DNA of 64,000 nt from Streptomyces capitiformicae. GTDB taxonomy: Bacteria > Actinomycetota > Actinomycetes > Streptomycetales > Streptomycetaceae. The notes under the pieces were generated by a model. It had not been told where the DNA came from. It saw only the letters and a list, made by a program, of their open reading frames with translations, and made no database searches. Position 1 is the first letter of the stretch. Each line of letters begins with the position of its first letter. Made by a program: the position numbers and the translations under genes. Shown in pieces: positions 1-8,621 of this stretch. Where the stretch lies: the NCBI RefSeq assembly GCF_002214185.1, contig NZ_CP022161.1:9307486-9371485 (forward strand). The letters run 5' to 3'.

Positions 1-814
1 CGACGCGCAGCTCGGGCATGGTCTCGTCGTTCGCCATGGTCTCGATGAGCCGAAGGGCGATCTCGGCGGCCACACCGGCGTCGTCGGTGGCGTACAGGAC
101 CTCGTCCCCCAGCGTCTTGATGAGCCGCCCGCCATTCGCCGCCACCAGATCCGCCGCGGTGGTCTCGAAGGCCTCGACGAGCTCGCCGAGCTCCTCCTCC
201 TCCATCCGCCGGGTGAGCCGGGTGAACCCGACCAGATCGGCGAAGCAGACGGCCAGCCGCCGGTCGACCATCTCCTCGTCATCGGCGGCCTGCACGACGC
301 GCCCGGTGGCCGCCGCGAGCTGCCGCCGCCACACATAGACGAGGAACTCCTCCAGCTCCGGCAGCAGCAGCTCGATCAGCGGGTACGTCACCTCGGTGCG
401 GGTCATCCCCGGCTCCGGCGGCTCGGTCAGGCCCTCCAGGAAGGAGTCGATCTGCCACTCGGCGAGCCGGGCCGTGGTCTGCCCCGTGGAGCGGGCCACC
501 TGCACGGCCATGGCCTCACTCAGCAGCCCCGCCTCGACAAGACCGGCGAGCCGCCGCAACGCCAGCACGTCGGCCTCGGTGAGCGCCTTGGCCTGCCCGA
601 TGTCCGCGAAGCCCATGGCCCGCCAGAAACGGGACGCCAGCTCCATGGACACGCCCGCGCTGCGCGCCGCCTGGAACGGGGTGTACCGGCGCTCGGCACC
701 GAGGATGAGCCCTTCGAGCCGCAGCGCCAGCGGGTCCTCCTCGCCGGCGTCCGCGCCCGGAAGGTCCACGCGGCCATGCGCGTCCGTCCCGGAGCCCGTG
801 TCCTCGACGCTCAC
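1..814 (-). CDS. cya: Class III adenylate/guanylate cyclase (5' part; runs off the left edge)
   Basis: The gene makes cAMP (or cGMP) from NTP in the cytoplasm. The reverse strand from GTG at 814 gives 271 codons with no stop before the window edge, so the C-terminal half of the cyclase domain is missing here. Residues ~1-150 are a helical N-terminal region with no membrane segment. The cyclase homology domain then starts with FADLVGFTRL, whose Asp is the metal ligand, and continues to the second metal-binding stretch LGDEVLY. Gene order (cyclase, birA, pccB) is that of the S. coelicolor cya neighbourhood as I recall it. It is transcribed in the same direction as birA's neighbour on the left and is separated from birA by a dispersed repeat. 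The family is clear; cAMP rather than cGMP as product is inferred from the Streptomyces orthologue. Confidence 0.9.
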   Translation of the reverse strand, partial: MSVEDTGSGTDAHGRVDLPGADAGEEDPLALRLEGLILGAERRYTPFQAARSAGVSMELASRFWRAMGFADIGQAKALTEADVLALRRLAGLVEAGLLSEAMAVQVARSTGQTTARLAEWQIDSFLEGLTEPPEPGMTRTEVTYPLIELLLPELEEFLVYVWRRQLAAATGRVVQAADDEEMVDRRLAVCFADLVGFTRLTRRMEEEELGELVEAFETTAADLVAANGGRLIKTLGDEVLYATDDAGVAAEIALRLIETMANDETMPELRV

Positions 815-913
815 GCCTGCTGCCCTTCCGATCTCCCACGGTCACGTACTCGACCGGCCTCAACTCTACGGCAGGTGTGCGCCAGCTCACTCCGGAAGGT
901 AGCCCGAGGGCGC

Positions 914-1087
914 CCGTAAGGGGCGCGGGGCTGTGACATATGCGGCTCCGCCGCGTGGGCGCGACAAGCCCCCACCCACCCGCACATGGGGTCGAAGGGG
1001 CGCAGCCCCTGGATGGGGGTCCCCCCGCTCGAGCGAAGCCGAGAGTGGGGGAGGGACGGGTAGGGGCGGCGGGGGCGAAACCCCCCG
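914..1087. repeat. Dispersed GC-rich Streptomyces intergenic repeat, copy 1
   Basis: The gap between the cyclase and birA holds a composite repeat: a block containing GGGGCGCGGGGCTGTGACAT, then CGGCTCCGCCGCG, then GTCGAAGGGGCGCAGCCCC, and a hairpin-rich block GGGGGTCCCCCC with CGAGCGAAGC. Parts recur at about 7765-7860, 11263-11365 and 13105-13290. It has no coding signal. Such repeats are common in Streptomyces intergenic regions and often act as transcript ends. Confidence 0.7.
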
Positions 1088-1942
1088 TCAAACGGCCCGC
1101 AGATGCACGATGTCCCCCGCCCCCACGGGCTCCTGCACCCCCTCCCCCGTGGCCAGCACCAACCGCCCGTCCCCATCCACGGCAACCGCCTCCCCCACCA
1201 CGGACCGCTCCCCGGGCAACTCGGCCCGCACCTTCCGCCCCAACGTCGCGCACCCCGCCGCATACGTCTCCTGCAGCCCGCTCAGCCCCGGATCACCCCC
1301 AGCCGACCGCCACCGCCCGTACCACTCCTCCAACGCCCGCAACACGGCCCGCAGCAACGGATCCCGATCCGTGTTCACGGCCCCCGCAAGCACCAGCGAC
1401 CCCGCCGTGGGCACCGGCAGCTCATCCGCCCGCAGACTCACATTCACGCCGATCCCCAGCACGACCCCATCGGCCCCGGCCCGCTCCGCGAGGATCCCCC
1501 CGGCCTTCCGCTCCTCGCCCCCCACGGTCACCAGCACATCGTTGGGCCATTTGAGTGACGTGTCGACCCCGGCGGCCCGGGACAACCCGGTCGCCACGGC
1601 TACCCCGGTGAGCAGCGGCAGCCACCCCCACCGCTCCACCGGCACCTCGACCGGCTTGAGCAGCACGGAGAAGAAGAGCCCCGACCGCGCCGGCGCCGTC
1701 CAGCTCCGTTCGAGCCGCCCCCGCCCGGCCCGCTGCTCCTCCGCGACGAGCACCGCCCCCTCGGGCAGCCGATCGGCGCGCCCCGCGAGGTCGGTGTTGG
1801 TGGACCCGATGACGGGCACCACGTCCAGCGAGCTCCACAGCCCGCCCTCCCGGACGAGGGCCCGGCGCAGGGCGTTCGCGTTCAGAGGAGGCCGTTCCAG
1901 ATCGGACCAGCGGCTGTCGTCTGCTGCATCTCGCGGCGTCAT
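1088..1942 (-). CDS. birA: Biotin--[acetyl-CoA-carboxylase] ligase
   Basis: Activates biotin with ATP and attaches it to the lysine of biotin carboxyl carrier domains. The 284-residue product has the class I ligase signature: GSTNTDL near residue 47, the biotinyl-AMP loop GRGR in EEQRAGRGRLERSW, then KWPNDVL, KAGGILAE with the catalytic Lys, and VLGIGVNV. A short C-terminal beta domain follows. There is no N-terminal helix-turn-helix, so unlike E. coli BirA it should not act as a repressor. It is divergent from pccB. Its position fits, because AccA2 encoded at 5.9 kb is a biotin protein, and the carboxylase at 53-56 kb would also need it. Confidence 0.95.
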   Translation of the reverse strand: MTPRDAADDSRWSDLERPPLNANALRRALVREGGLWSSLDVVPVIGSTNTDLAGRADRLPEGAVLVAEEQRAGRGRLERSWTAPARSGLFFSVLLKPVEVPVERWGWLPLLTGVAVATGLSRAAGVDTSLKWPNDVLVTVGGEERKAGGILAERAGADGVVLGIGVNVSLRADELPVPTAGSLVLAGAVNTDRDPLLRAVLRALEEWYGRWRSAGGDPGLSGLQETYAAGCATLGRKVRAELPGERSVVGEAVAVDGDGRLVLATGEGVQEPVGAGDIVHLRAV

Positions 1943-2120
1943 GCAACCACCCTAGGTGTGTTCAACGCCGCACTGCCGAACGGTAGGCGCCGCACTACTC
2001 TACGGATGAGTAACCGCCCCCACTTCTGAGCACGTACCACATGTACTGGGCAATCACTCAGCAAGCCACCCAGTAAGTCACTCTCACGTCCCCATTGAGC
2101 AGCCAGGGAGCCGCATCCCG

Positions 2121-3710
2121 ATGTCCGAGCCGGAAGAGATCGACATCCACACAACCACGGGGAAGCTCGCGGATCTCCAGCGCCGTGTCCACGAAGCGAC
2201 ACACGCCGGTTCGGAACGCGCGGTGGAAAAGCAGCACGCCAAGGGCAAACTGACAGCCCGTGAGCGGATCGAGCTGCTCCTCGACGAGGACTCCTTCGTC
2301 GAGTTCGACGAGTTCGCCCGCCACCGCTCCACCGACTTCGGCATGGAGAGCAACCGCCCGTACGGCGACGGCGTCGTCACCGGCTACGGCACGGTCGACG
2401 GCCGCCCGGTGGCGATCTTCTCCCAGGACTTCACGGTCCTCGGCGGCTCCCTCGGCGAGGTCTTCGGCCAGAAGATCATGAAGGCCATGGACTTCGCCCT
2501 CAAGACGGGCTGCCCGGTCATCGGCATCAACGACTCCGGCGGCGCCCGTATCCAGGAGGGCGTCATGGCCCTCGGCATGTACGGCGAGATCTTCCGCCGC
2601 AACACCCACGCCTCCGGCGTGATCCCCCAGATCTCCCTGGTCGTCGGCCCGTGCGCGGGCGGCGCGGTCTACTCCCCCGCGATCACCGACTTCACGGTCA
2701 TGGTCGACCAGACCTCGCACATGTTCATCACCGGCCCGGACGTCATCAAGACGGTCACGGGCGAGGACGTCGGCTTCGAGGAGCTGGGCGGCGCCCGCAC
2801 CCACAACGCCACATCCGGGGTCGCCCATCACATGGCGGGCGACGAGAAGGACGCCATCGACTACGTCAAGCAGCTCCTCTCCTACCTCCCGTCGAACAAC
2901 CTCAGCGAGCCCCCGTCGTTCCCCGAACAGGCGGACCTCACCCTCACCGACGAGGACCGCGAGCTCGACACGCTCGTCCCCGACAGCGCGAACCAGCCGT
3001 ACGACATGCACACGGTGATCGAACACGTCCTGGACGACGCCGAGTTCTTCGAGACACAAGCCCTCTTCGCCCCGAACATCCTCACCGGCTTCGGCCGCGT
3101 GGAGGGCCACCCGGTCGGCATCGTCGCCAACCAGCCCCTCCAGTTCGCCGGCTGCCTGGACATCGACGCCTCCGAGAAGGCGGCCCGCTTCGTCCGCACC
3201 TGCGACGCCTTCAACGTCCCGGTCCTGACCTTCGTGGACGTCCCCGGCTTCCTCCCGGGCGTGGGCCAGGAACACGAGGGCATCATCCGCCGAGGCGCCA
3301 AACTGATCTACGCCTACGCCGAAGCCACCGTCCCCCTGATCACGGTCATCACCCGCAAGGCCTTCGGCGGCGCCTACGACGTCATGGGCTCCAAGCACCT
3401 CGGCGCCGACCTCAACCTCGCCTGGCCCACCGCCCAGATCGCCGTCATGGGCGCCCAGGGCGCGGTCAACATCCTCCACCGCCGCACGATCGCCGCGGCC
3501 CCCGAATCCGAACGCGAAGAGGTCCGCACCCGCCTCATCCAGGAGTACGAGGACACCCTCCTCAACCCCTACACGGCGGCCGAACGCGGCTACGTCGACG
3601 CCGTGATCAGCCCTTCCGACACCCGCCGCCACCTCATCCGCGGCCTACGCCACCTCCGCACGAAGCGCGAGTCCCTCCCCCCGAAGAAGCACGGCAACAT
3701 CCCCCTGTAA
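2121..3710 (+). CDS. pccB: Acyl-CoA (propionyl-CoA) carboxylase beta subunit, carboxyltransferase
   Basis: Transfers carboxyl from carboxybiotin to propionyl-CoA to give methylmalonyl-CoA, the extender unit for polyketides and branched lipids. The 529-residue length is typical. The N-terminal carboxyltransferase half contains [10 protein letters not shown] and [12 protein letters not shown] (oxyanion-hole glycines), and the C-terminal half contains [10 protein letters not shown] and [12 protein letters not shown]. The ATG at 2121 gives the N-terminus seen in Streptomyces PccB. It is followed after 9 bp by the small epsilon subunit. The biotinylated partner AccA2 lies 2.2 kb downstream. In S. 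coelicolor this is SCO4926 as I recall. Confidence 0.95.
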   Translation: MSEPEEIDIHTTTGKLADLQRRVHEATHAGSERAVEKQHAKGKLTARERIELLLDEDSFVEFDEFARHRSTDFGMESNRPYGDGVVTGYGTVDGRPVAIFSQDFTVLGGSLGEVFGQKIMKAMDFALKTGCPVIGINDSGGARIQEGVMALGMYGEIFRRNTHASGVIPQISLVVGPCAGGAVYSPAITDFTVMVDQTSHMFITGPDVIKTVTGEDVGFEELGGARTHNATSGVAHHMAGDEKDAIDYVKQLLSYLPSNNLSEPPSFPEQADLTLTDEDRELDTLVPDSANQPYDMHTVIEHVLDDAEFFETQALFAPNILTGFGRVEGHPVGIVANQPLQFAGCLDIDASEKAARFVRTCDAFNVPVLTFVDVPGFLPGVGQEHEGIIRRGAKLIYAYAEATVPLITVITRKAFGGAYDVMGSKHLGADLNLAWPTAQIAVMGAQGAVNILHRRTIAAAPESEREEVRTRLIQEYEDTLLNPYTAAERGYVDAVISPSDTRRHLIRGLRHLRTKRESLPPKKHGNIPL

Positions 3711-3719
3711 GGAGCCGCT

Positions 3720-3929
3720 GTGACGATCAAGGTCGTACGGGGCAATCCCACCCCCGAGGAGTTGGCCGCCGCACTGGCGGTGGTCCGCGCCCGCGCCGCG
3801 GCGGCAGCCACCGAGCCGCCCGGCGCGCCCACCCCCCGGGACTCCTGGTCCGACCCGTCCCGCATCGCCGCCCACCGCCTCCCCGCCCCCGGCCCCACCA
3901 CCTGGAGCCGCACCTACTGGCCCACCTGA
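3720..3929 (+). CDS. pccE: Acyl-CoA carboxylase epsilon subunit
   Basis: A 69-residue small subunit that stimulates actinobacterial acyl-CoA carboxylase complexes. The start is GTG at 3720, preceded by AAGGAG inside the end of pccB (stop 3708-3710). The N-terminal half has the family's IKVVRGNPTPEELAA pattern, an Ala/Arg-rich helix follows, and the end DSWSDPSRIAAHRLP...WSRTYWP is the conserved C-terminal signature. Tight coupling to pccB supports a two-gene operon. The family is short and variable, but the position and C-terminal motif make the call secure. Confidence 0.9.
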   Translation: MTIKVVRGNPTPEELAAALAVVRARAAAAATEPPGAPTPRDSWSDPSRIAAHRLPAPGPTTWSRTYWPT

Positions 3930-4000
3930 GCGGAACGCCCGGCCCCATTTGAGTACGCGTACTCAGGCGCCCGCCCTCCGGCCCACCGCACCATCGGACC

Positions 4001-4129
4001 ATGCTCTGGTCCGACCCTGAGAACGAGCCGCCGAAGGAACTGCGCGACACGCAGGCCATGCTTCGGCGGCTCGGCATCCTCATGGCCTTGGCCATGGTCC
4101 TGGCGATGCTGGTACTGGGCATCCTCTAA
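4001..4129 (+). CDS. Predicted 42-residue single-pass membrane protein
   Basis: An ATG at 4001 opens a 42-codon frame ending at TAA 4127-4129. The first half is charged and hydrophilic ([18 protein letters not shown]), followed by LRRLG and then a C-terminal hydrophobic stretch (about residues 26-42) rich in Leu, Met, Ala and Val that fits one membrane span with the N-terminus inside. It lies 71 bp after pccE in the same direction. I do not recognise a function. Small proteins with this N-terminal pattern occur at the same place in other Streptomyces as far as I recall, which argues against chance. There is no strong ribosome binding site, so expression is not certain. Confidence 0.6.
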   Translation: MLWSDPENEPPKELRDTQAMLRRLGILMALAMVLAMLVLGIL

Positions 4130-4138
4130 AAACAGCCA

Positions 4139-4252
4139 CCACGCCAACGGGGCGGCCGCAAGACGGCGTAAGGGGCCGTGCCGGTACGTCATGCCCGTCG
4201 CGTGGAGCGGCCCAGAGAACCCCAACCCATCAACCCCGAGCAGTAGGGCACC
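4139..4252. repeat. 114-bp repeat, copy A (second copy at 17788-17901)
   Basis: These 114 bases are identical to 17788-17901 except for one position (GCGTAAGG here, GCGGAAGG there). The flanks differ completely on both sides. In this copy the sequence forms the left arm and loop of a long inverted repeat that ends at 4277. The reverse strand reads as an open frame ([15 protein letters not shown]...), but the same frame at the second copy is simply fused to a peptidase gene, so I do not call it a protein. Confidence 0.85.
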
Positions 4253-4277
4253 AAGCGACGGGCAGACGTACCGGCAC
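4178..4277. repeat. Long imperfect inverted repeat (hairpin, ~27-bp arms)
   Basis: The left arm 4178-4205 starts GTGCCGGTACGTCATGCCCG and the right arm 4251-4277 ends GGCAGACGTACCGGCAC. They pair over about 27 bp with one mismatch and one bulged base, around a 45-base loop. It lies between the small membrane protein and maf and could end transcription from the pcc operon or be part of a small mobile element. Confidence 0.7.
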
Positions 4278-4279
4278 CA

Positions 4280-4449
4280 CCCCGCCCCACCACGCACCCC
4301 ACGCACCCCCGCCAACCACCAGAGACACCCCACACCAAGCCACGGACAGACACACCGACACCGACACCGACACCGCCCCGCCCCCCAACGCACCCCACGC
4401 ACCCCCGCCCAACCGCCGGAGGCACCCCGCTGTCGATACCCTGGGCCAC
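4280..4449. other. Low-complexity spacer with short tandem repeats
   Basis: C-rich DNA before maf with ACACCG hexamers in tandem (about 4351-4377) and two copies of CGCACCCCACGCACCCCCGCC (around 4294 and 4389). I see no gene or clear promoter here. Confidence 0.6.
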
Positions 4450-5070
4450 ATGACTGAACCGCAGCCCCGCCGCCTGGTGCTCGCCTCCAAGTCCCCCGCC
4501 CGCCTCAACTTGCTCCGCCAGGCCGGCCTGTCCCCCGAGGTGATCGTCAGCGGCGTGGACGAGGACGCCGTCACCGCCCCCACCCCCGCCGACCTCGCCC
4601 TGGCCCTGGCCGAGGCAAAGGCCTCCGTCGTGGCGGCGAAGCCCGAGGTCAAGGGCGCCCTGGTCATCGGCTGCGACTCGGTGCTCGACCTCGACGGCGA
4701 AGCCCTCGGCAAGCCCGCCGACGCCGAGGAGGCCACGGCCCGCTGGAAGTCGATGCGCGGCCGCGCGGGCACACTCCAGACCGGCCACTGCGTATGGGAC
4801 ACGGTCAGCGAACGCCACGTCTCCGCCGTCGCCTCCACGGTCGTCCACTTCGGCGACCCCACCGACGAGGAGATCGCCGCGTACGTGGCCTCCGGAGAGC
4901 CCCTCTACGTGGCAGGCGCGTTCACCCTGGACGGCCGCTCGGCCCCGTTCATCGACGGCATCGAGGGCGACAACGGCAACGTGATCGGCATCAGCCTGCC
5001 CCTGCTACGCCGCCTGCTGGCCCAACTGGACGTGGGGATCACGGAGTTGTGGACGCCCAGGAACAAGTGA
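4450..5070 (+). CDS. maf: Maf family nucleotide pyrophosphatase
   Basis: Hydrolyses non-canonical or excess nucleoside triphosphates to the monophosphate and pyrophosphate; Maf proteins are also linked to septum control. The 206-residue product opens with [18 protein letters not shown] (phosphate-binding Ser/Arg motif). It contains [17 protein letters not shown] with the catalytic Asp, and ends with [20 protein letters not shown], the family C-terminal signature. The ATG at 4450 is the start expected for the family. Its place between the pcc genes and accA2 is the usual one in Streptomyces. Confidence 0.93.
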   Translation: MTEPQPRRLVLASKSPARLNLLRQAGLSPEVIVSGVDEDAVTAPTPADLALALAEAKASVVAAKPEVKGALVIGCDSVLDLDGEALGKPADAEEATARWKSMRGRAGTLQTGHCVWDTVSERHVSAVASTVVHFGDPTDEEIAAYVASGEPLYVAGAFTLDGRSAPFIDGIEGDNGNVIGISLPLLRRLLAQLDVGITELWTPRNK

Positions 5071-5079
5071 CGTAAGGCG

Positions 5080-5580
5080 TCAGGACGGGCTCGGCGTCGA
5101 AGGCGAGGAGGGCATGACCGAGCCGTCACCCTTGCCACTCCCGGGCCGGTCGTACGTCATCAAGGTCAACACGACCAGCCCCAGCACCACCATCATGAAC
5201 ACGAACGCCCCCCACCCGACCAGCCCCACGGTGAGCGCGCCGAGCAGCCCGTGCACGACGGCGGCACTGATGAGCAGGATCCTCCCGAGCCCGGCGGCGG
5301 GCCGGTTGCGCAGCGCGACGAGCAGGGCGACGACGCCACAGAAGACGAAGTAGAGGCCGAAGAGAACACCCCCGGCCTTCGTCGACACGGACATCGCGTC
5401 GGGATCGAGCCCGGCGAGGGACATCTTCTGCCGGTCGACGACGGTGCCGAGGAACCACTGCAGCCCGGCGATCCCGAGCCCCTCCGCGAACAGCACGATC
5501 GCCGTGACCACCGCCACCGGTCTGCGGACCACCGGTCCCCACCCACTTCCGCCGTTACCCCAAGCACGTGTTCGAGCCAT
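5080..5580 (-). CDS. Conserved four-helix membrane protein of unknown function
   Basis: The start chosen is ATG at 5580 (MARTRAWGN), giving 166 residues; an upstream ATG at 5607 would only add nine. Four hydrophobic spans are visible: around residues 22-42 (VAVVTAIVLFAEGLGIAGL), 70-90 (GGVLFGLYFVFCGVVALLVAL), 97-115 and 120-142. The C-terminus is a Ser/Pro/Gly-rich tail. It is convergent with maf (9-bp gap) and divergent from accA2. It is conserved at this position in Streptomyces as I recall, but I know no function. Confidence 0.75.
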   Translation of the reverse strand: MARTRAWGNGGSGWGPVVRRPVAVVTAIVLFAEGLGIAGLQWFLGTVVDRQKMSLAGLDPDAMSVSTKAGGVLFGLYFVFCGVVALLVALRNRPAAGLGRILLISAAVVHGLLGALTVGLVGWGAFVFMMVVLGLVVLTLMTYDRPGSGKGDGSVMPSSPSTPSPS

Positions 5581-5887
5581 CGCGAACGCTACTAACGGGT
5601 AAACCACGGGACAAGGGTTCTCGCGAGAGCAAAGAATCGTTGGGCCATTAGTAGGGACTCCACAAAGAAACCCGACCGGCCGCAGCGCGGCCGAACAGAG
5701 ACCTTGACCACATGAGAGGGCTAGGGTTTTCGCGTGGTGTCCTGCGCCATGCTGTGCGACAAGGGATTTCGCCGTTCGAGCGAGCCTCGTCTCACGCTCC
5801 GTGTGGGCAAGCTCACCATTGAGGACGGGTCGAAACGCCGTGTCGGCAGTCCCTAAACTCGGCTTGTTTCAAGGAGAGGGAGCCATC
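5581..5887. other. Divergent promoter region before accA2
   Basis: 307 bp between the membrane protein and accA2. It contains the small inverted repeat TCTCGCGAGA near 5619 and a TTGACC hexamer near 5703, but I cannot place a convincing -10. AAGGAG at 5872 is the accA2 ribosome binding site. Confidence 0.45.
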
Positions 5888-7663
5888 GTGCGCAAGGTGT
5901 TGATCGCCAACCGAGGCGAAATCGCTGTCCGCGTCGCCCGGGCGTGCCGGGACGCCGGGATCGCGAGCGTGGCCGTGTACGCCGATCCGGACCGGGACGC
6001 GCTGCATGTGCGTGTCGCGGACGAGGCGTTCGCCCTGGGCGGTGACACCCCGGCGACCAGCTACCTGGACATCGCCAAGGTGCTGCAGGCCGCGAAGGAC
6101 TCCGGCGCGGACGCGATCCACCCGGGCTACGGCTTCCTCTCGGAGAACGCTGACTTCGCGCAGGCGGTCCTGGACGCGGGCCTGATCTGGATCGGTCCGC
6201 CCCCGCAGGCGATCCGCGACCTCGGCGACAAGGTGGCGGCTCGTCACATCGCGCAGCGCGCGGGCGCCCCGCTGGTCGCGGGCACGCCCGACCCGGTGTC
6301 CGGCGCGGACGAGGTCGTGGCGTTCGCCGAGCAGCACGGCCTGCCGATCGCCATCAAGGCGGCGTTCGGCGGCGGCGGCCGCGGCCTGAAGGTCGCCCGC
6401 ACCCTGGAAGAAGTGCCCGAGCTGTACGACTCGGCCGTCCGCGAGGCGGTCGCGGCCTTCGGCCGCGGCGAGTGCTTCGTCGAGCGCTACCTGGACAAGC
6501 CCCGCCACGTCGAGACCCAGTGCCTGGCCGACAGCCACGGCAACGTGGTCGTGGTCTCCACCCGTGACTGCTCCCTCCAGCGCCGCCACCAGAAGCTGGT
6601 GGAGGAGGCCCCGGCCCCGTTCCTCTCCGACGAGCAGAACGCCGAGCTGTACGCGGCCTCGAAGGCCATCCTCAAGGAGGCCGGTTACGTCGGCGCCGGC
6701 ACCGTCGAGTTCCTCGTCGGCCTGGACGGGACGATCTCCTTCCTGGAGGTCAACACCCGTCTCCAGGTGGAGCACCCGGTCACCGAGGAGGTCACCGGCA
6801 TCGACCTGGTCCGCGAGATGTTCCGTATCGCCGACGGCGAGGCACTCGGCTACGACGACCCGCCGCTGCGCGGCCATTCCTTCGAGTTCCGCATCAACGG
6901 CGAGGACCCGGGCCGGGGCTTCCTCCCGGCTCCCGGCACGGTCACGACGTTCGCCCCGCCGACGGGTCCCGGTGTCCGTCTGGACGCGGGTGTGGAGTCC
7001 GGCTCGGTCATCGGCCCGGCCTGGGACTCCCTCCTCGCGAAGCTGATCGTCACCGGCGCCACCCGCCAGCAGGCTCTCCAGCGCGCGGCCCGCGCCCTGG
7101 ACGAGTTCACGGTCGAGGGCATGGCCACGGCGATCCCGTTCCACCGCGCGGTGGTGAGGGACCCGGCGTTCGCCCCCGAACTCACCGACGGCACGGACCC
7201 CTTCACGGTCCACACCCGCTGGATCGAGACCGAGTTCGTCAACGACATCAAGCCCTTCGCGGCCCCCGCCGACACCGCCGAGGCCGAGGACGAGGCCGAC
7301 CGCGAGACGGTCGTCGTCGAGGTCGGCGGCAAGCGCCTGGAGGTCTCCCTCCCCGCTTCCCTCGGCATGACCCTGGCCCGCACCGGCCTCGCGGCAGGCG
7401 CCAGGCCGAAGCGCCGCGCGACAAAGAAGTCGGGCCCTGTGGCCTCCGGCGACACCCTCGCTTCCCCCATGCAGGGCACGATCGTCAAGGTCGCCGTCGA
7501 GGAGGGCCAGGAGGTCAAGGAAGGCGACCTCGTCGTCGTCCTGGAGGCCATGAAGATGGAACAGCCCCTCAACGCCCACCGCTCCGGCACCATCAAGGCC
7601 CTGTCGGCCGAGGTGGGCGCCTCGGTCACCTCAGGCGCGGTGATCTGCGAGATCAAGGACTGA
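5888..7663 (+). CDS. accA2: Acyl-CoA carboxylase alpha chain (biotin carboxylase plus biotin carrier)
   Basis: Carboxylates its own biotin using ATP and bicarbonate and serves the beta subunits for acetyl- or propionyl-CoA. GTG at 5888 with AAGGAG 11 bp upstream gives 591 residues; the frame is open further upstream but lacks a site. The biotin carboxylase domain (1-450) carries [14 protein letters not shown], the ATP-binding GGGGRGLK, and [15 protein letters not shown] linker with Ala/Lys-rich sequence leads to the carrier domain with EAMKMEQP; Lys556 is the biotinylation site. The sequence is close to S. coelicolor AccA2 (SCO4921) as I remember it. Confidence 0.96.
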   Translation: MRKVLIANRGEIAVRVARACRDAGIASVAVYADPDRDALHVRVADEAFALGGDTPATSYLDIAKVLQAAKDSGADAIHPGYGFLSENADFAQAVLDAGLIWIGPPPQAIRDLGDKVAARHIAQRAGAPLVAGTPDPVSGADEVVAFAEQHGLPIAIKAAFGGGGRGLKVARTLEEVPELYDSAVREAVAAFGRGECFVERYLDKPRHVETQCLADSHGNVVVVSTRDCSLQRRHQKLVEEAPAPFLSDEQNAELYAASKAILKEAGYVGAGTVEFLVGLDGTISFLEVNTRLQVEHPVTEEVTGIDLVREMFRIADGEALGYDDPPLRGHSFEFRINGEDPGRGFLPAPGTVTTFAPPTGPGVRLDAGVESGSVIGPAWDSLLAKLIVTGATRQQALQRAARALDEFTVEGMATAIPFHRAVVRDPAFAPELTDGTDPFTVHTRWIETEFVNDIKPFAAPADTAEAEDEADRETVVVEVGGKRLEVSLPASLGMTLARTGLAAGARPKRRATKKSGPVASGDTLASPMQGTIVKVAVEEGQEVKEGDLVVVLEAMKMEQPLNAHRSGTIKALSAEVGASVTSGAVICEIKD

Positions 7664-7685
7664 CACAAGGCTCGTACGACGCTCA

Positions 7686-7725
7686 GAGCGCCCGGCGAAC
7701 TGGCTCAGCCAGCGGTCGGGCGCTC
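7686..7725 (+). terminator. accA2 transcript terminator
   Basis: GAGCGCCCG (7686-7694) pairs with CGGGCGCTC (7717-7725), and the loop itself contains CTGGC/GCCAG, giving a branched stem 22 bp after the accA2 stop. There is no T-run, as usual in Streptomyces. Confidence 0.7.
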
Positions 7726-7764
7726 GACCGTTCGGGCGGCAACTTGATACTCCCGGCCGGGGTC

Positions 7765-7860
7765 CGCGCCCCTTTAGGGGCGCGGGGCTGTATTGATATG
7801 CGGCTCCGCCGCGCGGGCGCGATCAACCCCGCCCACCCGCAGCCGCCAATCCACCCCCAC
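7765..7860. repeat. Dispersed intergenic repeat, copy 2
   Basis: Contains the GGGGCGCGGGGCTGT and ATGCGGCTCCGCCGCG blocks also seen at 914-960 and 11270-11305. It fills the gap between the accA2 terminator and the TetR gene. Confidence 0.65.
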
Positions 7861-7913
7861 TCACCCGAGCTCTTAGGCTGAAGACATGCCCAGCGAAGAG
7901 AGCAGGTGAACCC

Positions 7914-8525
7914 ATGGTGCGCACCAGCCCGGCTCAGCCTCCGGCAGGGGTTCGCCCCATGCGAGCAGACGCCCGCCGCAACCACGAGCGCCTCCTCGCA
8001 GAGGCCCGCCTCGTCTTCGCGGCCCAAGGAACAGCCGCCTCTCTCGAAGACATCGCCCGCCGCGCGAACGTAGGCATCGGCACCCTCTACCGCCACTTCC
8101 CCAACCGCCAAGCCCTACTGAGCGCGGTCTTCGAGGACGCGGTGGCTGACCTCCTGACCCGAGCCGAGGCCCACCTCGAAGCGGCCCAACCCTGCACCGC
8201 ACTCGTGGCCTGGCTGCGCGACATCATCACCCACGCGGGCGAATACCGAGGCCTGTCCCAGGCCTTGATGACGGTGTCGTACACCGCCACCCCCGGCCCC
8301 GAAGAGGACACCTCGGACCTGGCCCGTTGCTGCGCCCCCATCCGGGAGGCCGGCGAGGCCCTGCTGAAGCGGGCCCAGGCGGCGGCCGCCGTACGCGACG
8401 ACGTGTCCATCGGCGACCTGCTCCAGCTCACCAACGCCATCGCGCTGGCGGCCGAGGAAACCCCGGACGACCCGGAGTTGGCCGACCGCCTGCTGACGCT
8501 GACCGTGCGCGGCCTGAAACCGTAA
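7914..8525 (+). CDS. TetR/AcrR family transcriptional regulator
   Basis: A 203-residue one-component repressor-type protein. The N-terminal helix-turn-helix spans about residues 20-65 (RNHERLLAEARLVFAAQG, SLEDIARRANVGIGTLYRHF), with recognition helix VGIGTLYRHFPNR. The C-terminal half is the variable ligand-binding domain. ATG at 7914 follows AGCAGGTG; a start at the next codon is also possible. It is convergent with the DeoR gene, and its stop codon lies inside a 27-bp tandem repeat. No divergent partner gives a clue to its target. Confidence 0.88.
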   Translation: MVRTSPAQPPAGVRPMRADARRNHERLLAEARLVFAAQGTAASLEDIARRANVGIGTLYRHFPNRQALLSAVFEDAVADLLTRAEAHLEAAQPCTALVAWLRDIITHAGEYRGLSQALMTVSYTATPGPEEDTSDLARCCAPIREAGEALLKRAQAAAAVRDDVSIGDLLQLTNAIALAAEETPDDPELADRLLTLTVRGLKP

Positions 8526-8586
8526 CCGGCATTGACCGGCATGGGACCGTAACCGGCATTGACCGGCATGGGACCGTAACCGACAG
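8521..8586. repeat. 27-bp tandem repeat over the TetR stop codon
   Basis: Two full units (8521-8547 and 8548-8574) of CGTAACCGGCATTGACCGGC plus ATGGGAC, and the first ~8 bases of a third. The gene's TAA is in the first unit, so each unit carries a stop in that frame. Confidence 0.85.
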
Positions 8587-8621
8587 TGGCCCGATCCCGT
8601 GTGGCCGCCGGAGGCAGGAGG

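Noticed and set aside
2058..3632. Long antisense open frame over pccB (524 codons), and similar ones over accA2, phosphohexomutase, the P450s and the hpa genes
   Set aside because: They mirror real genes in high-GC DNA, have low-complexity Val/Gly/Asp/Arg-rich translations, no family motifs and no ribosome binding sites.
8521..8586. CRISPR-like array
   Set aside because: Only two and a third direct repeats with no spacers; it is a simple tandem duplication.
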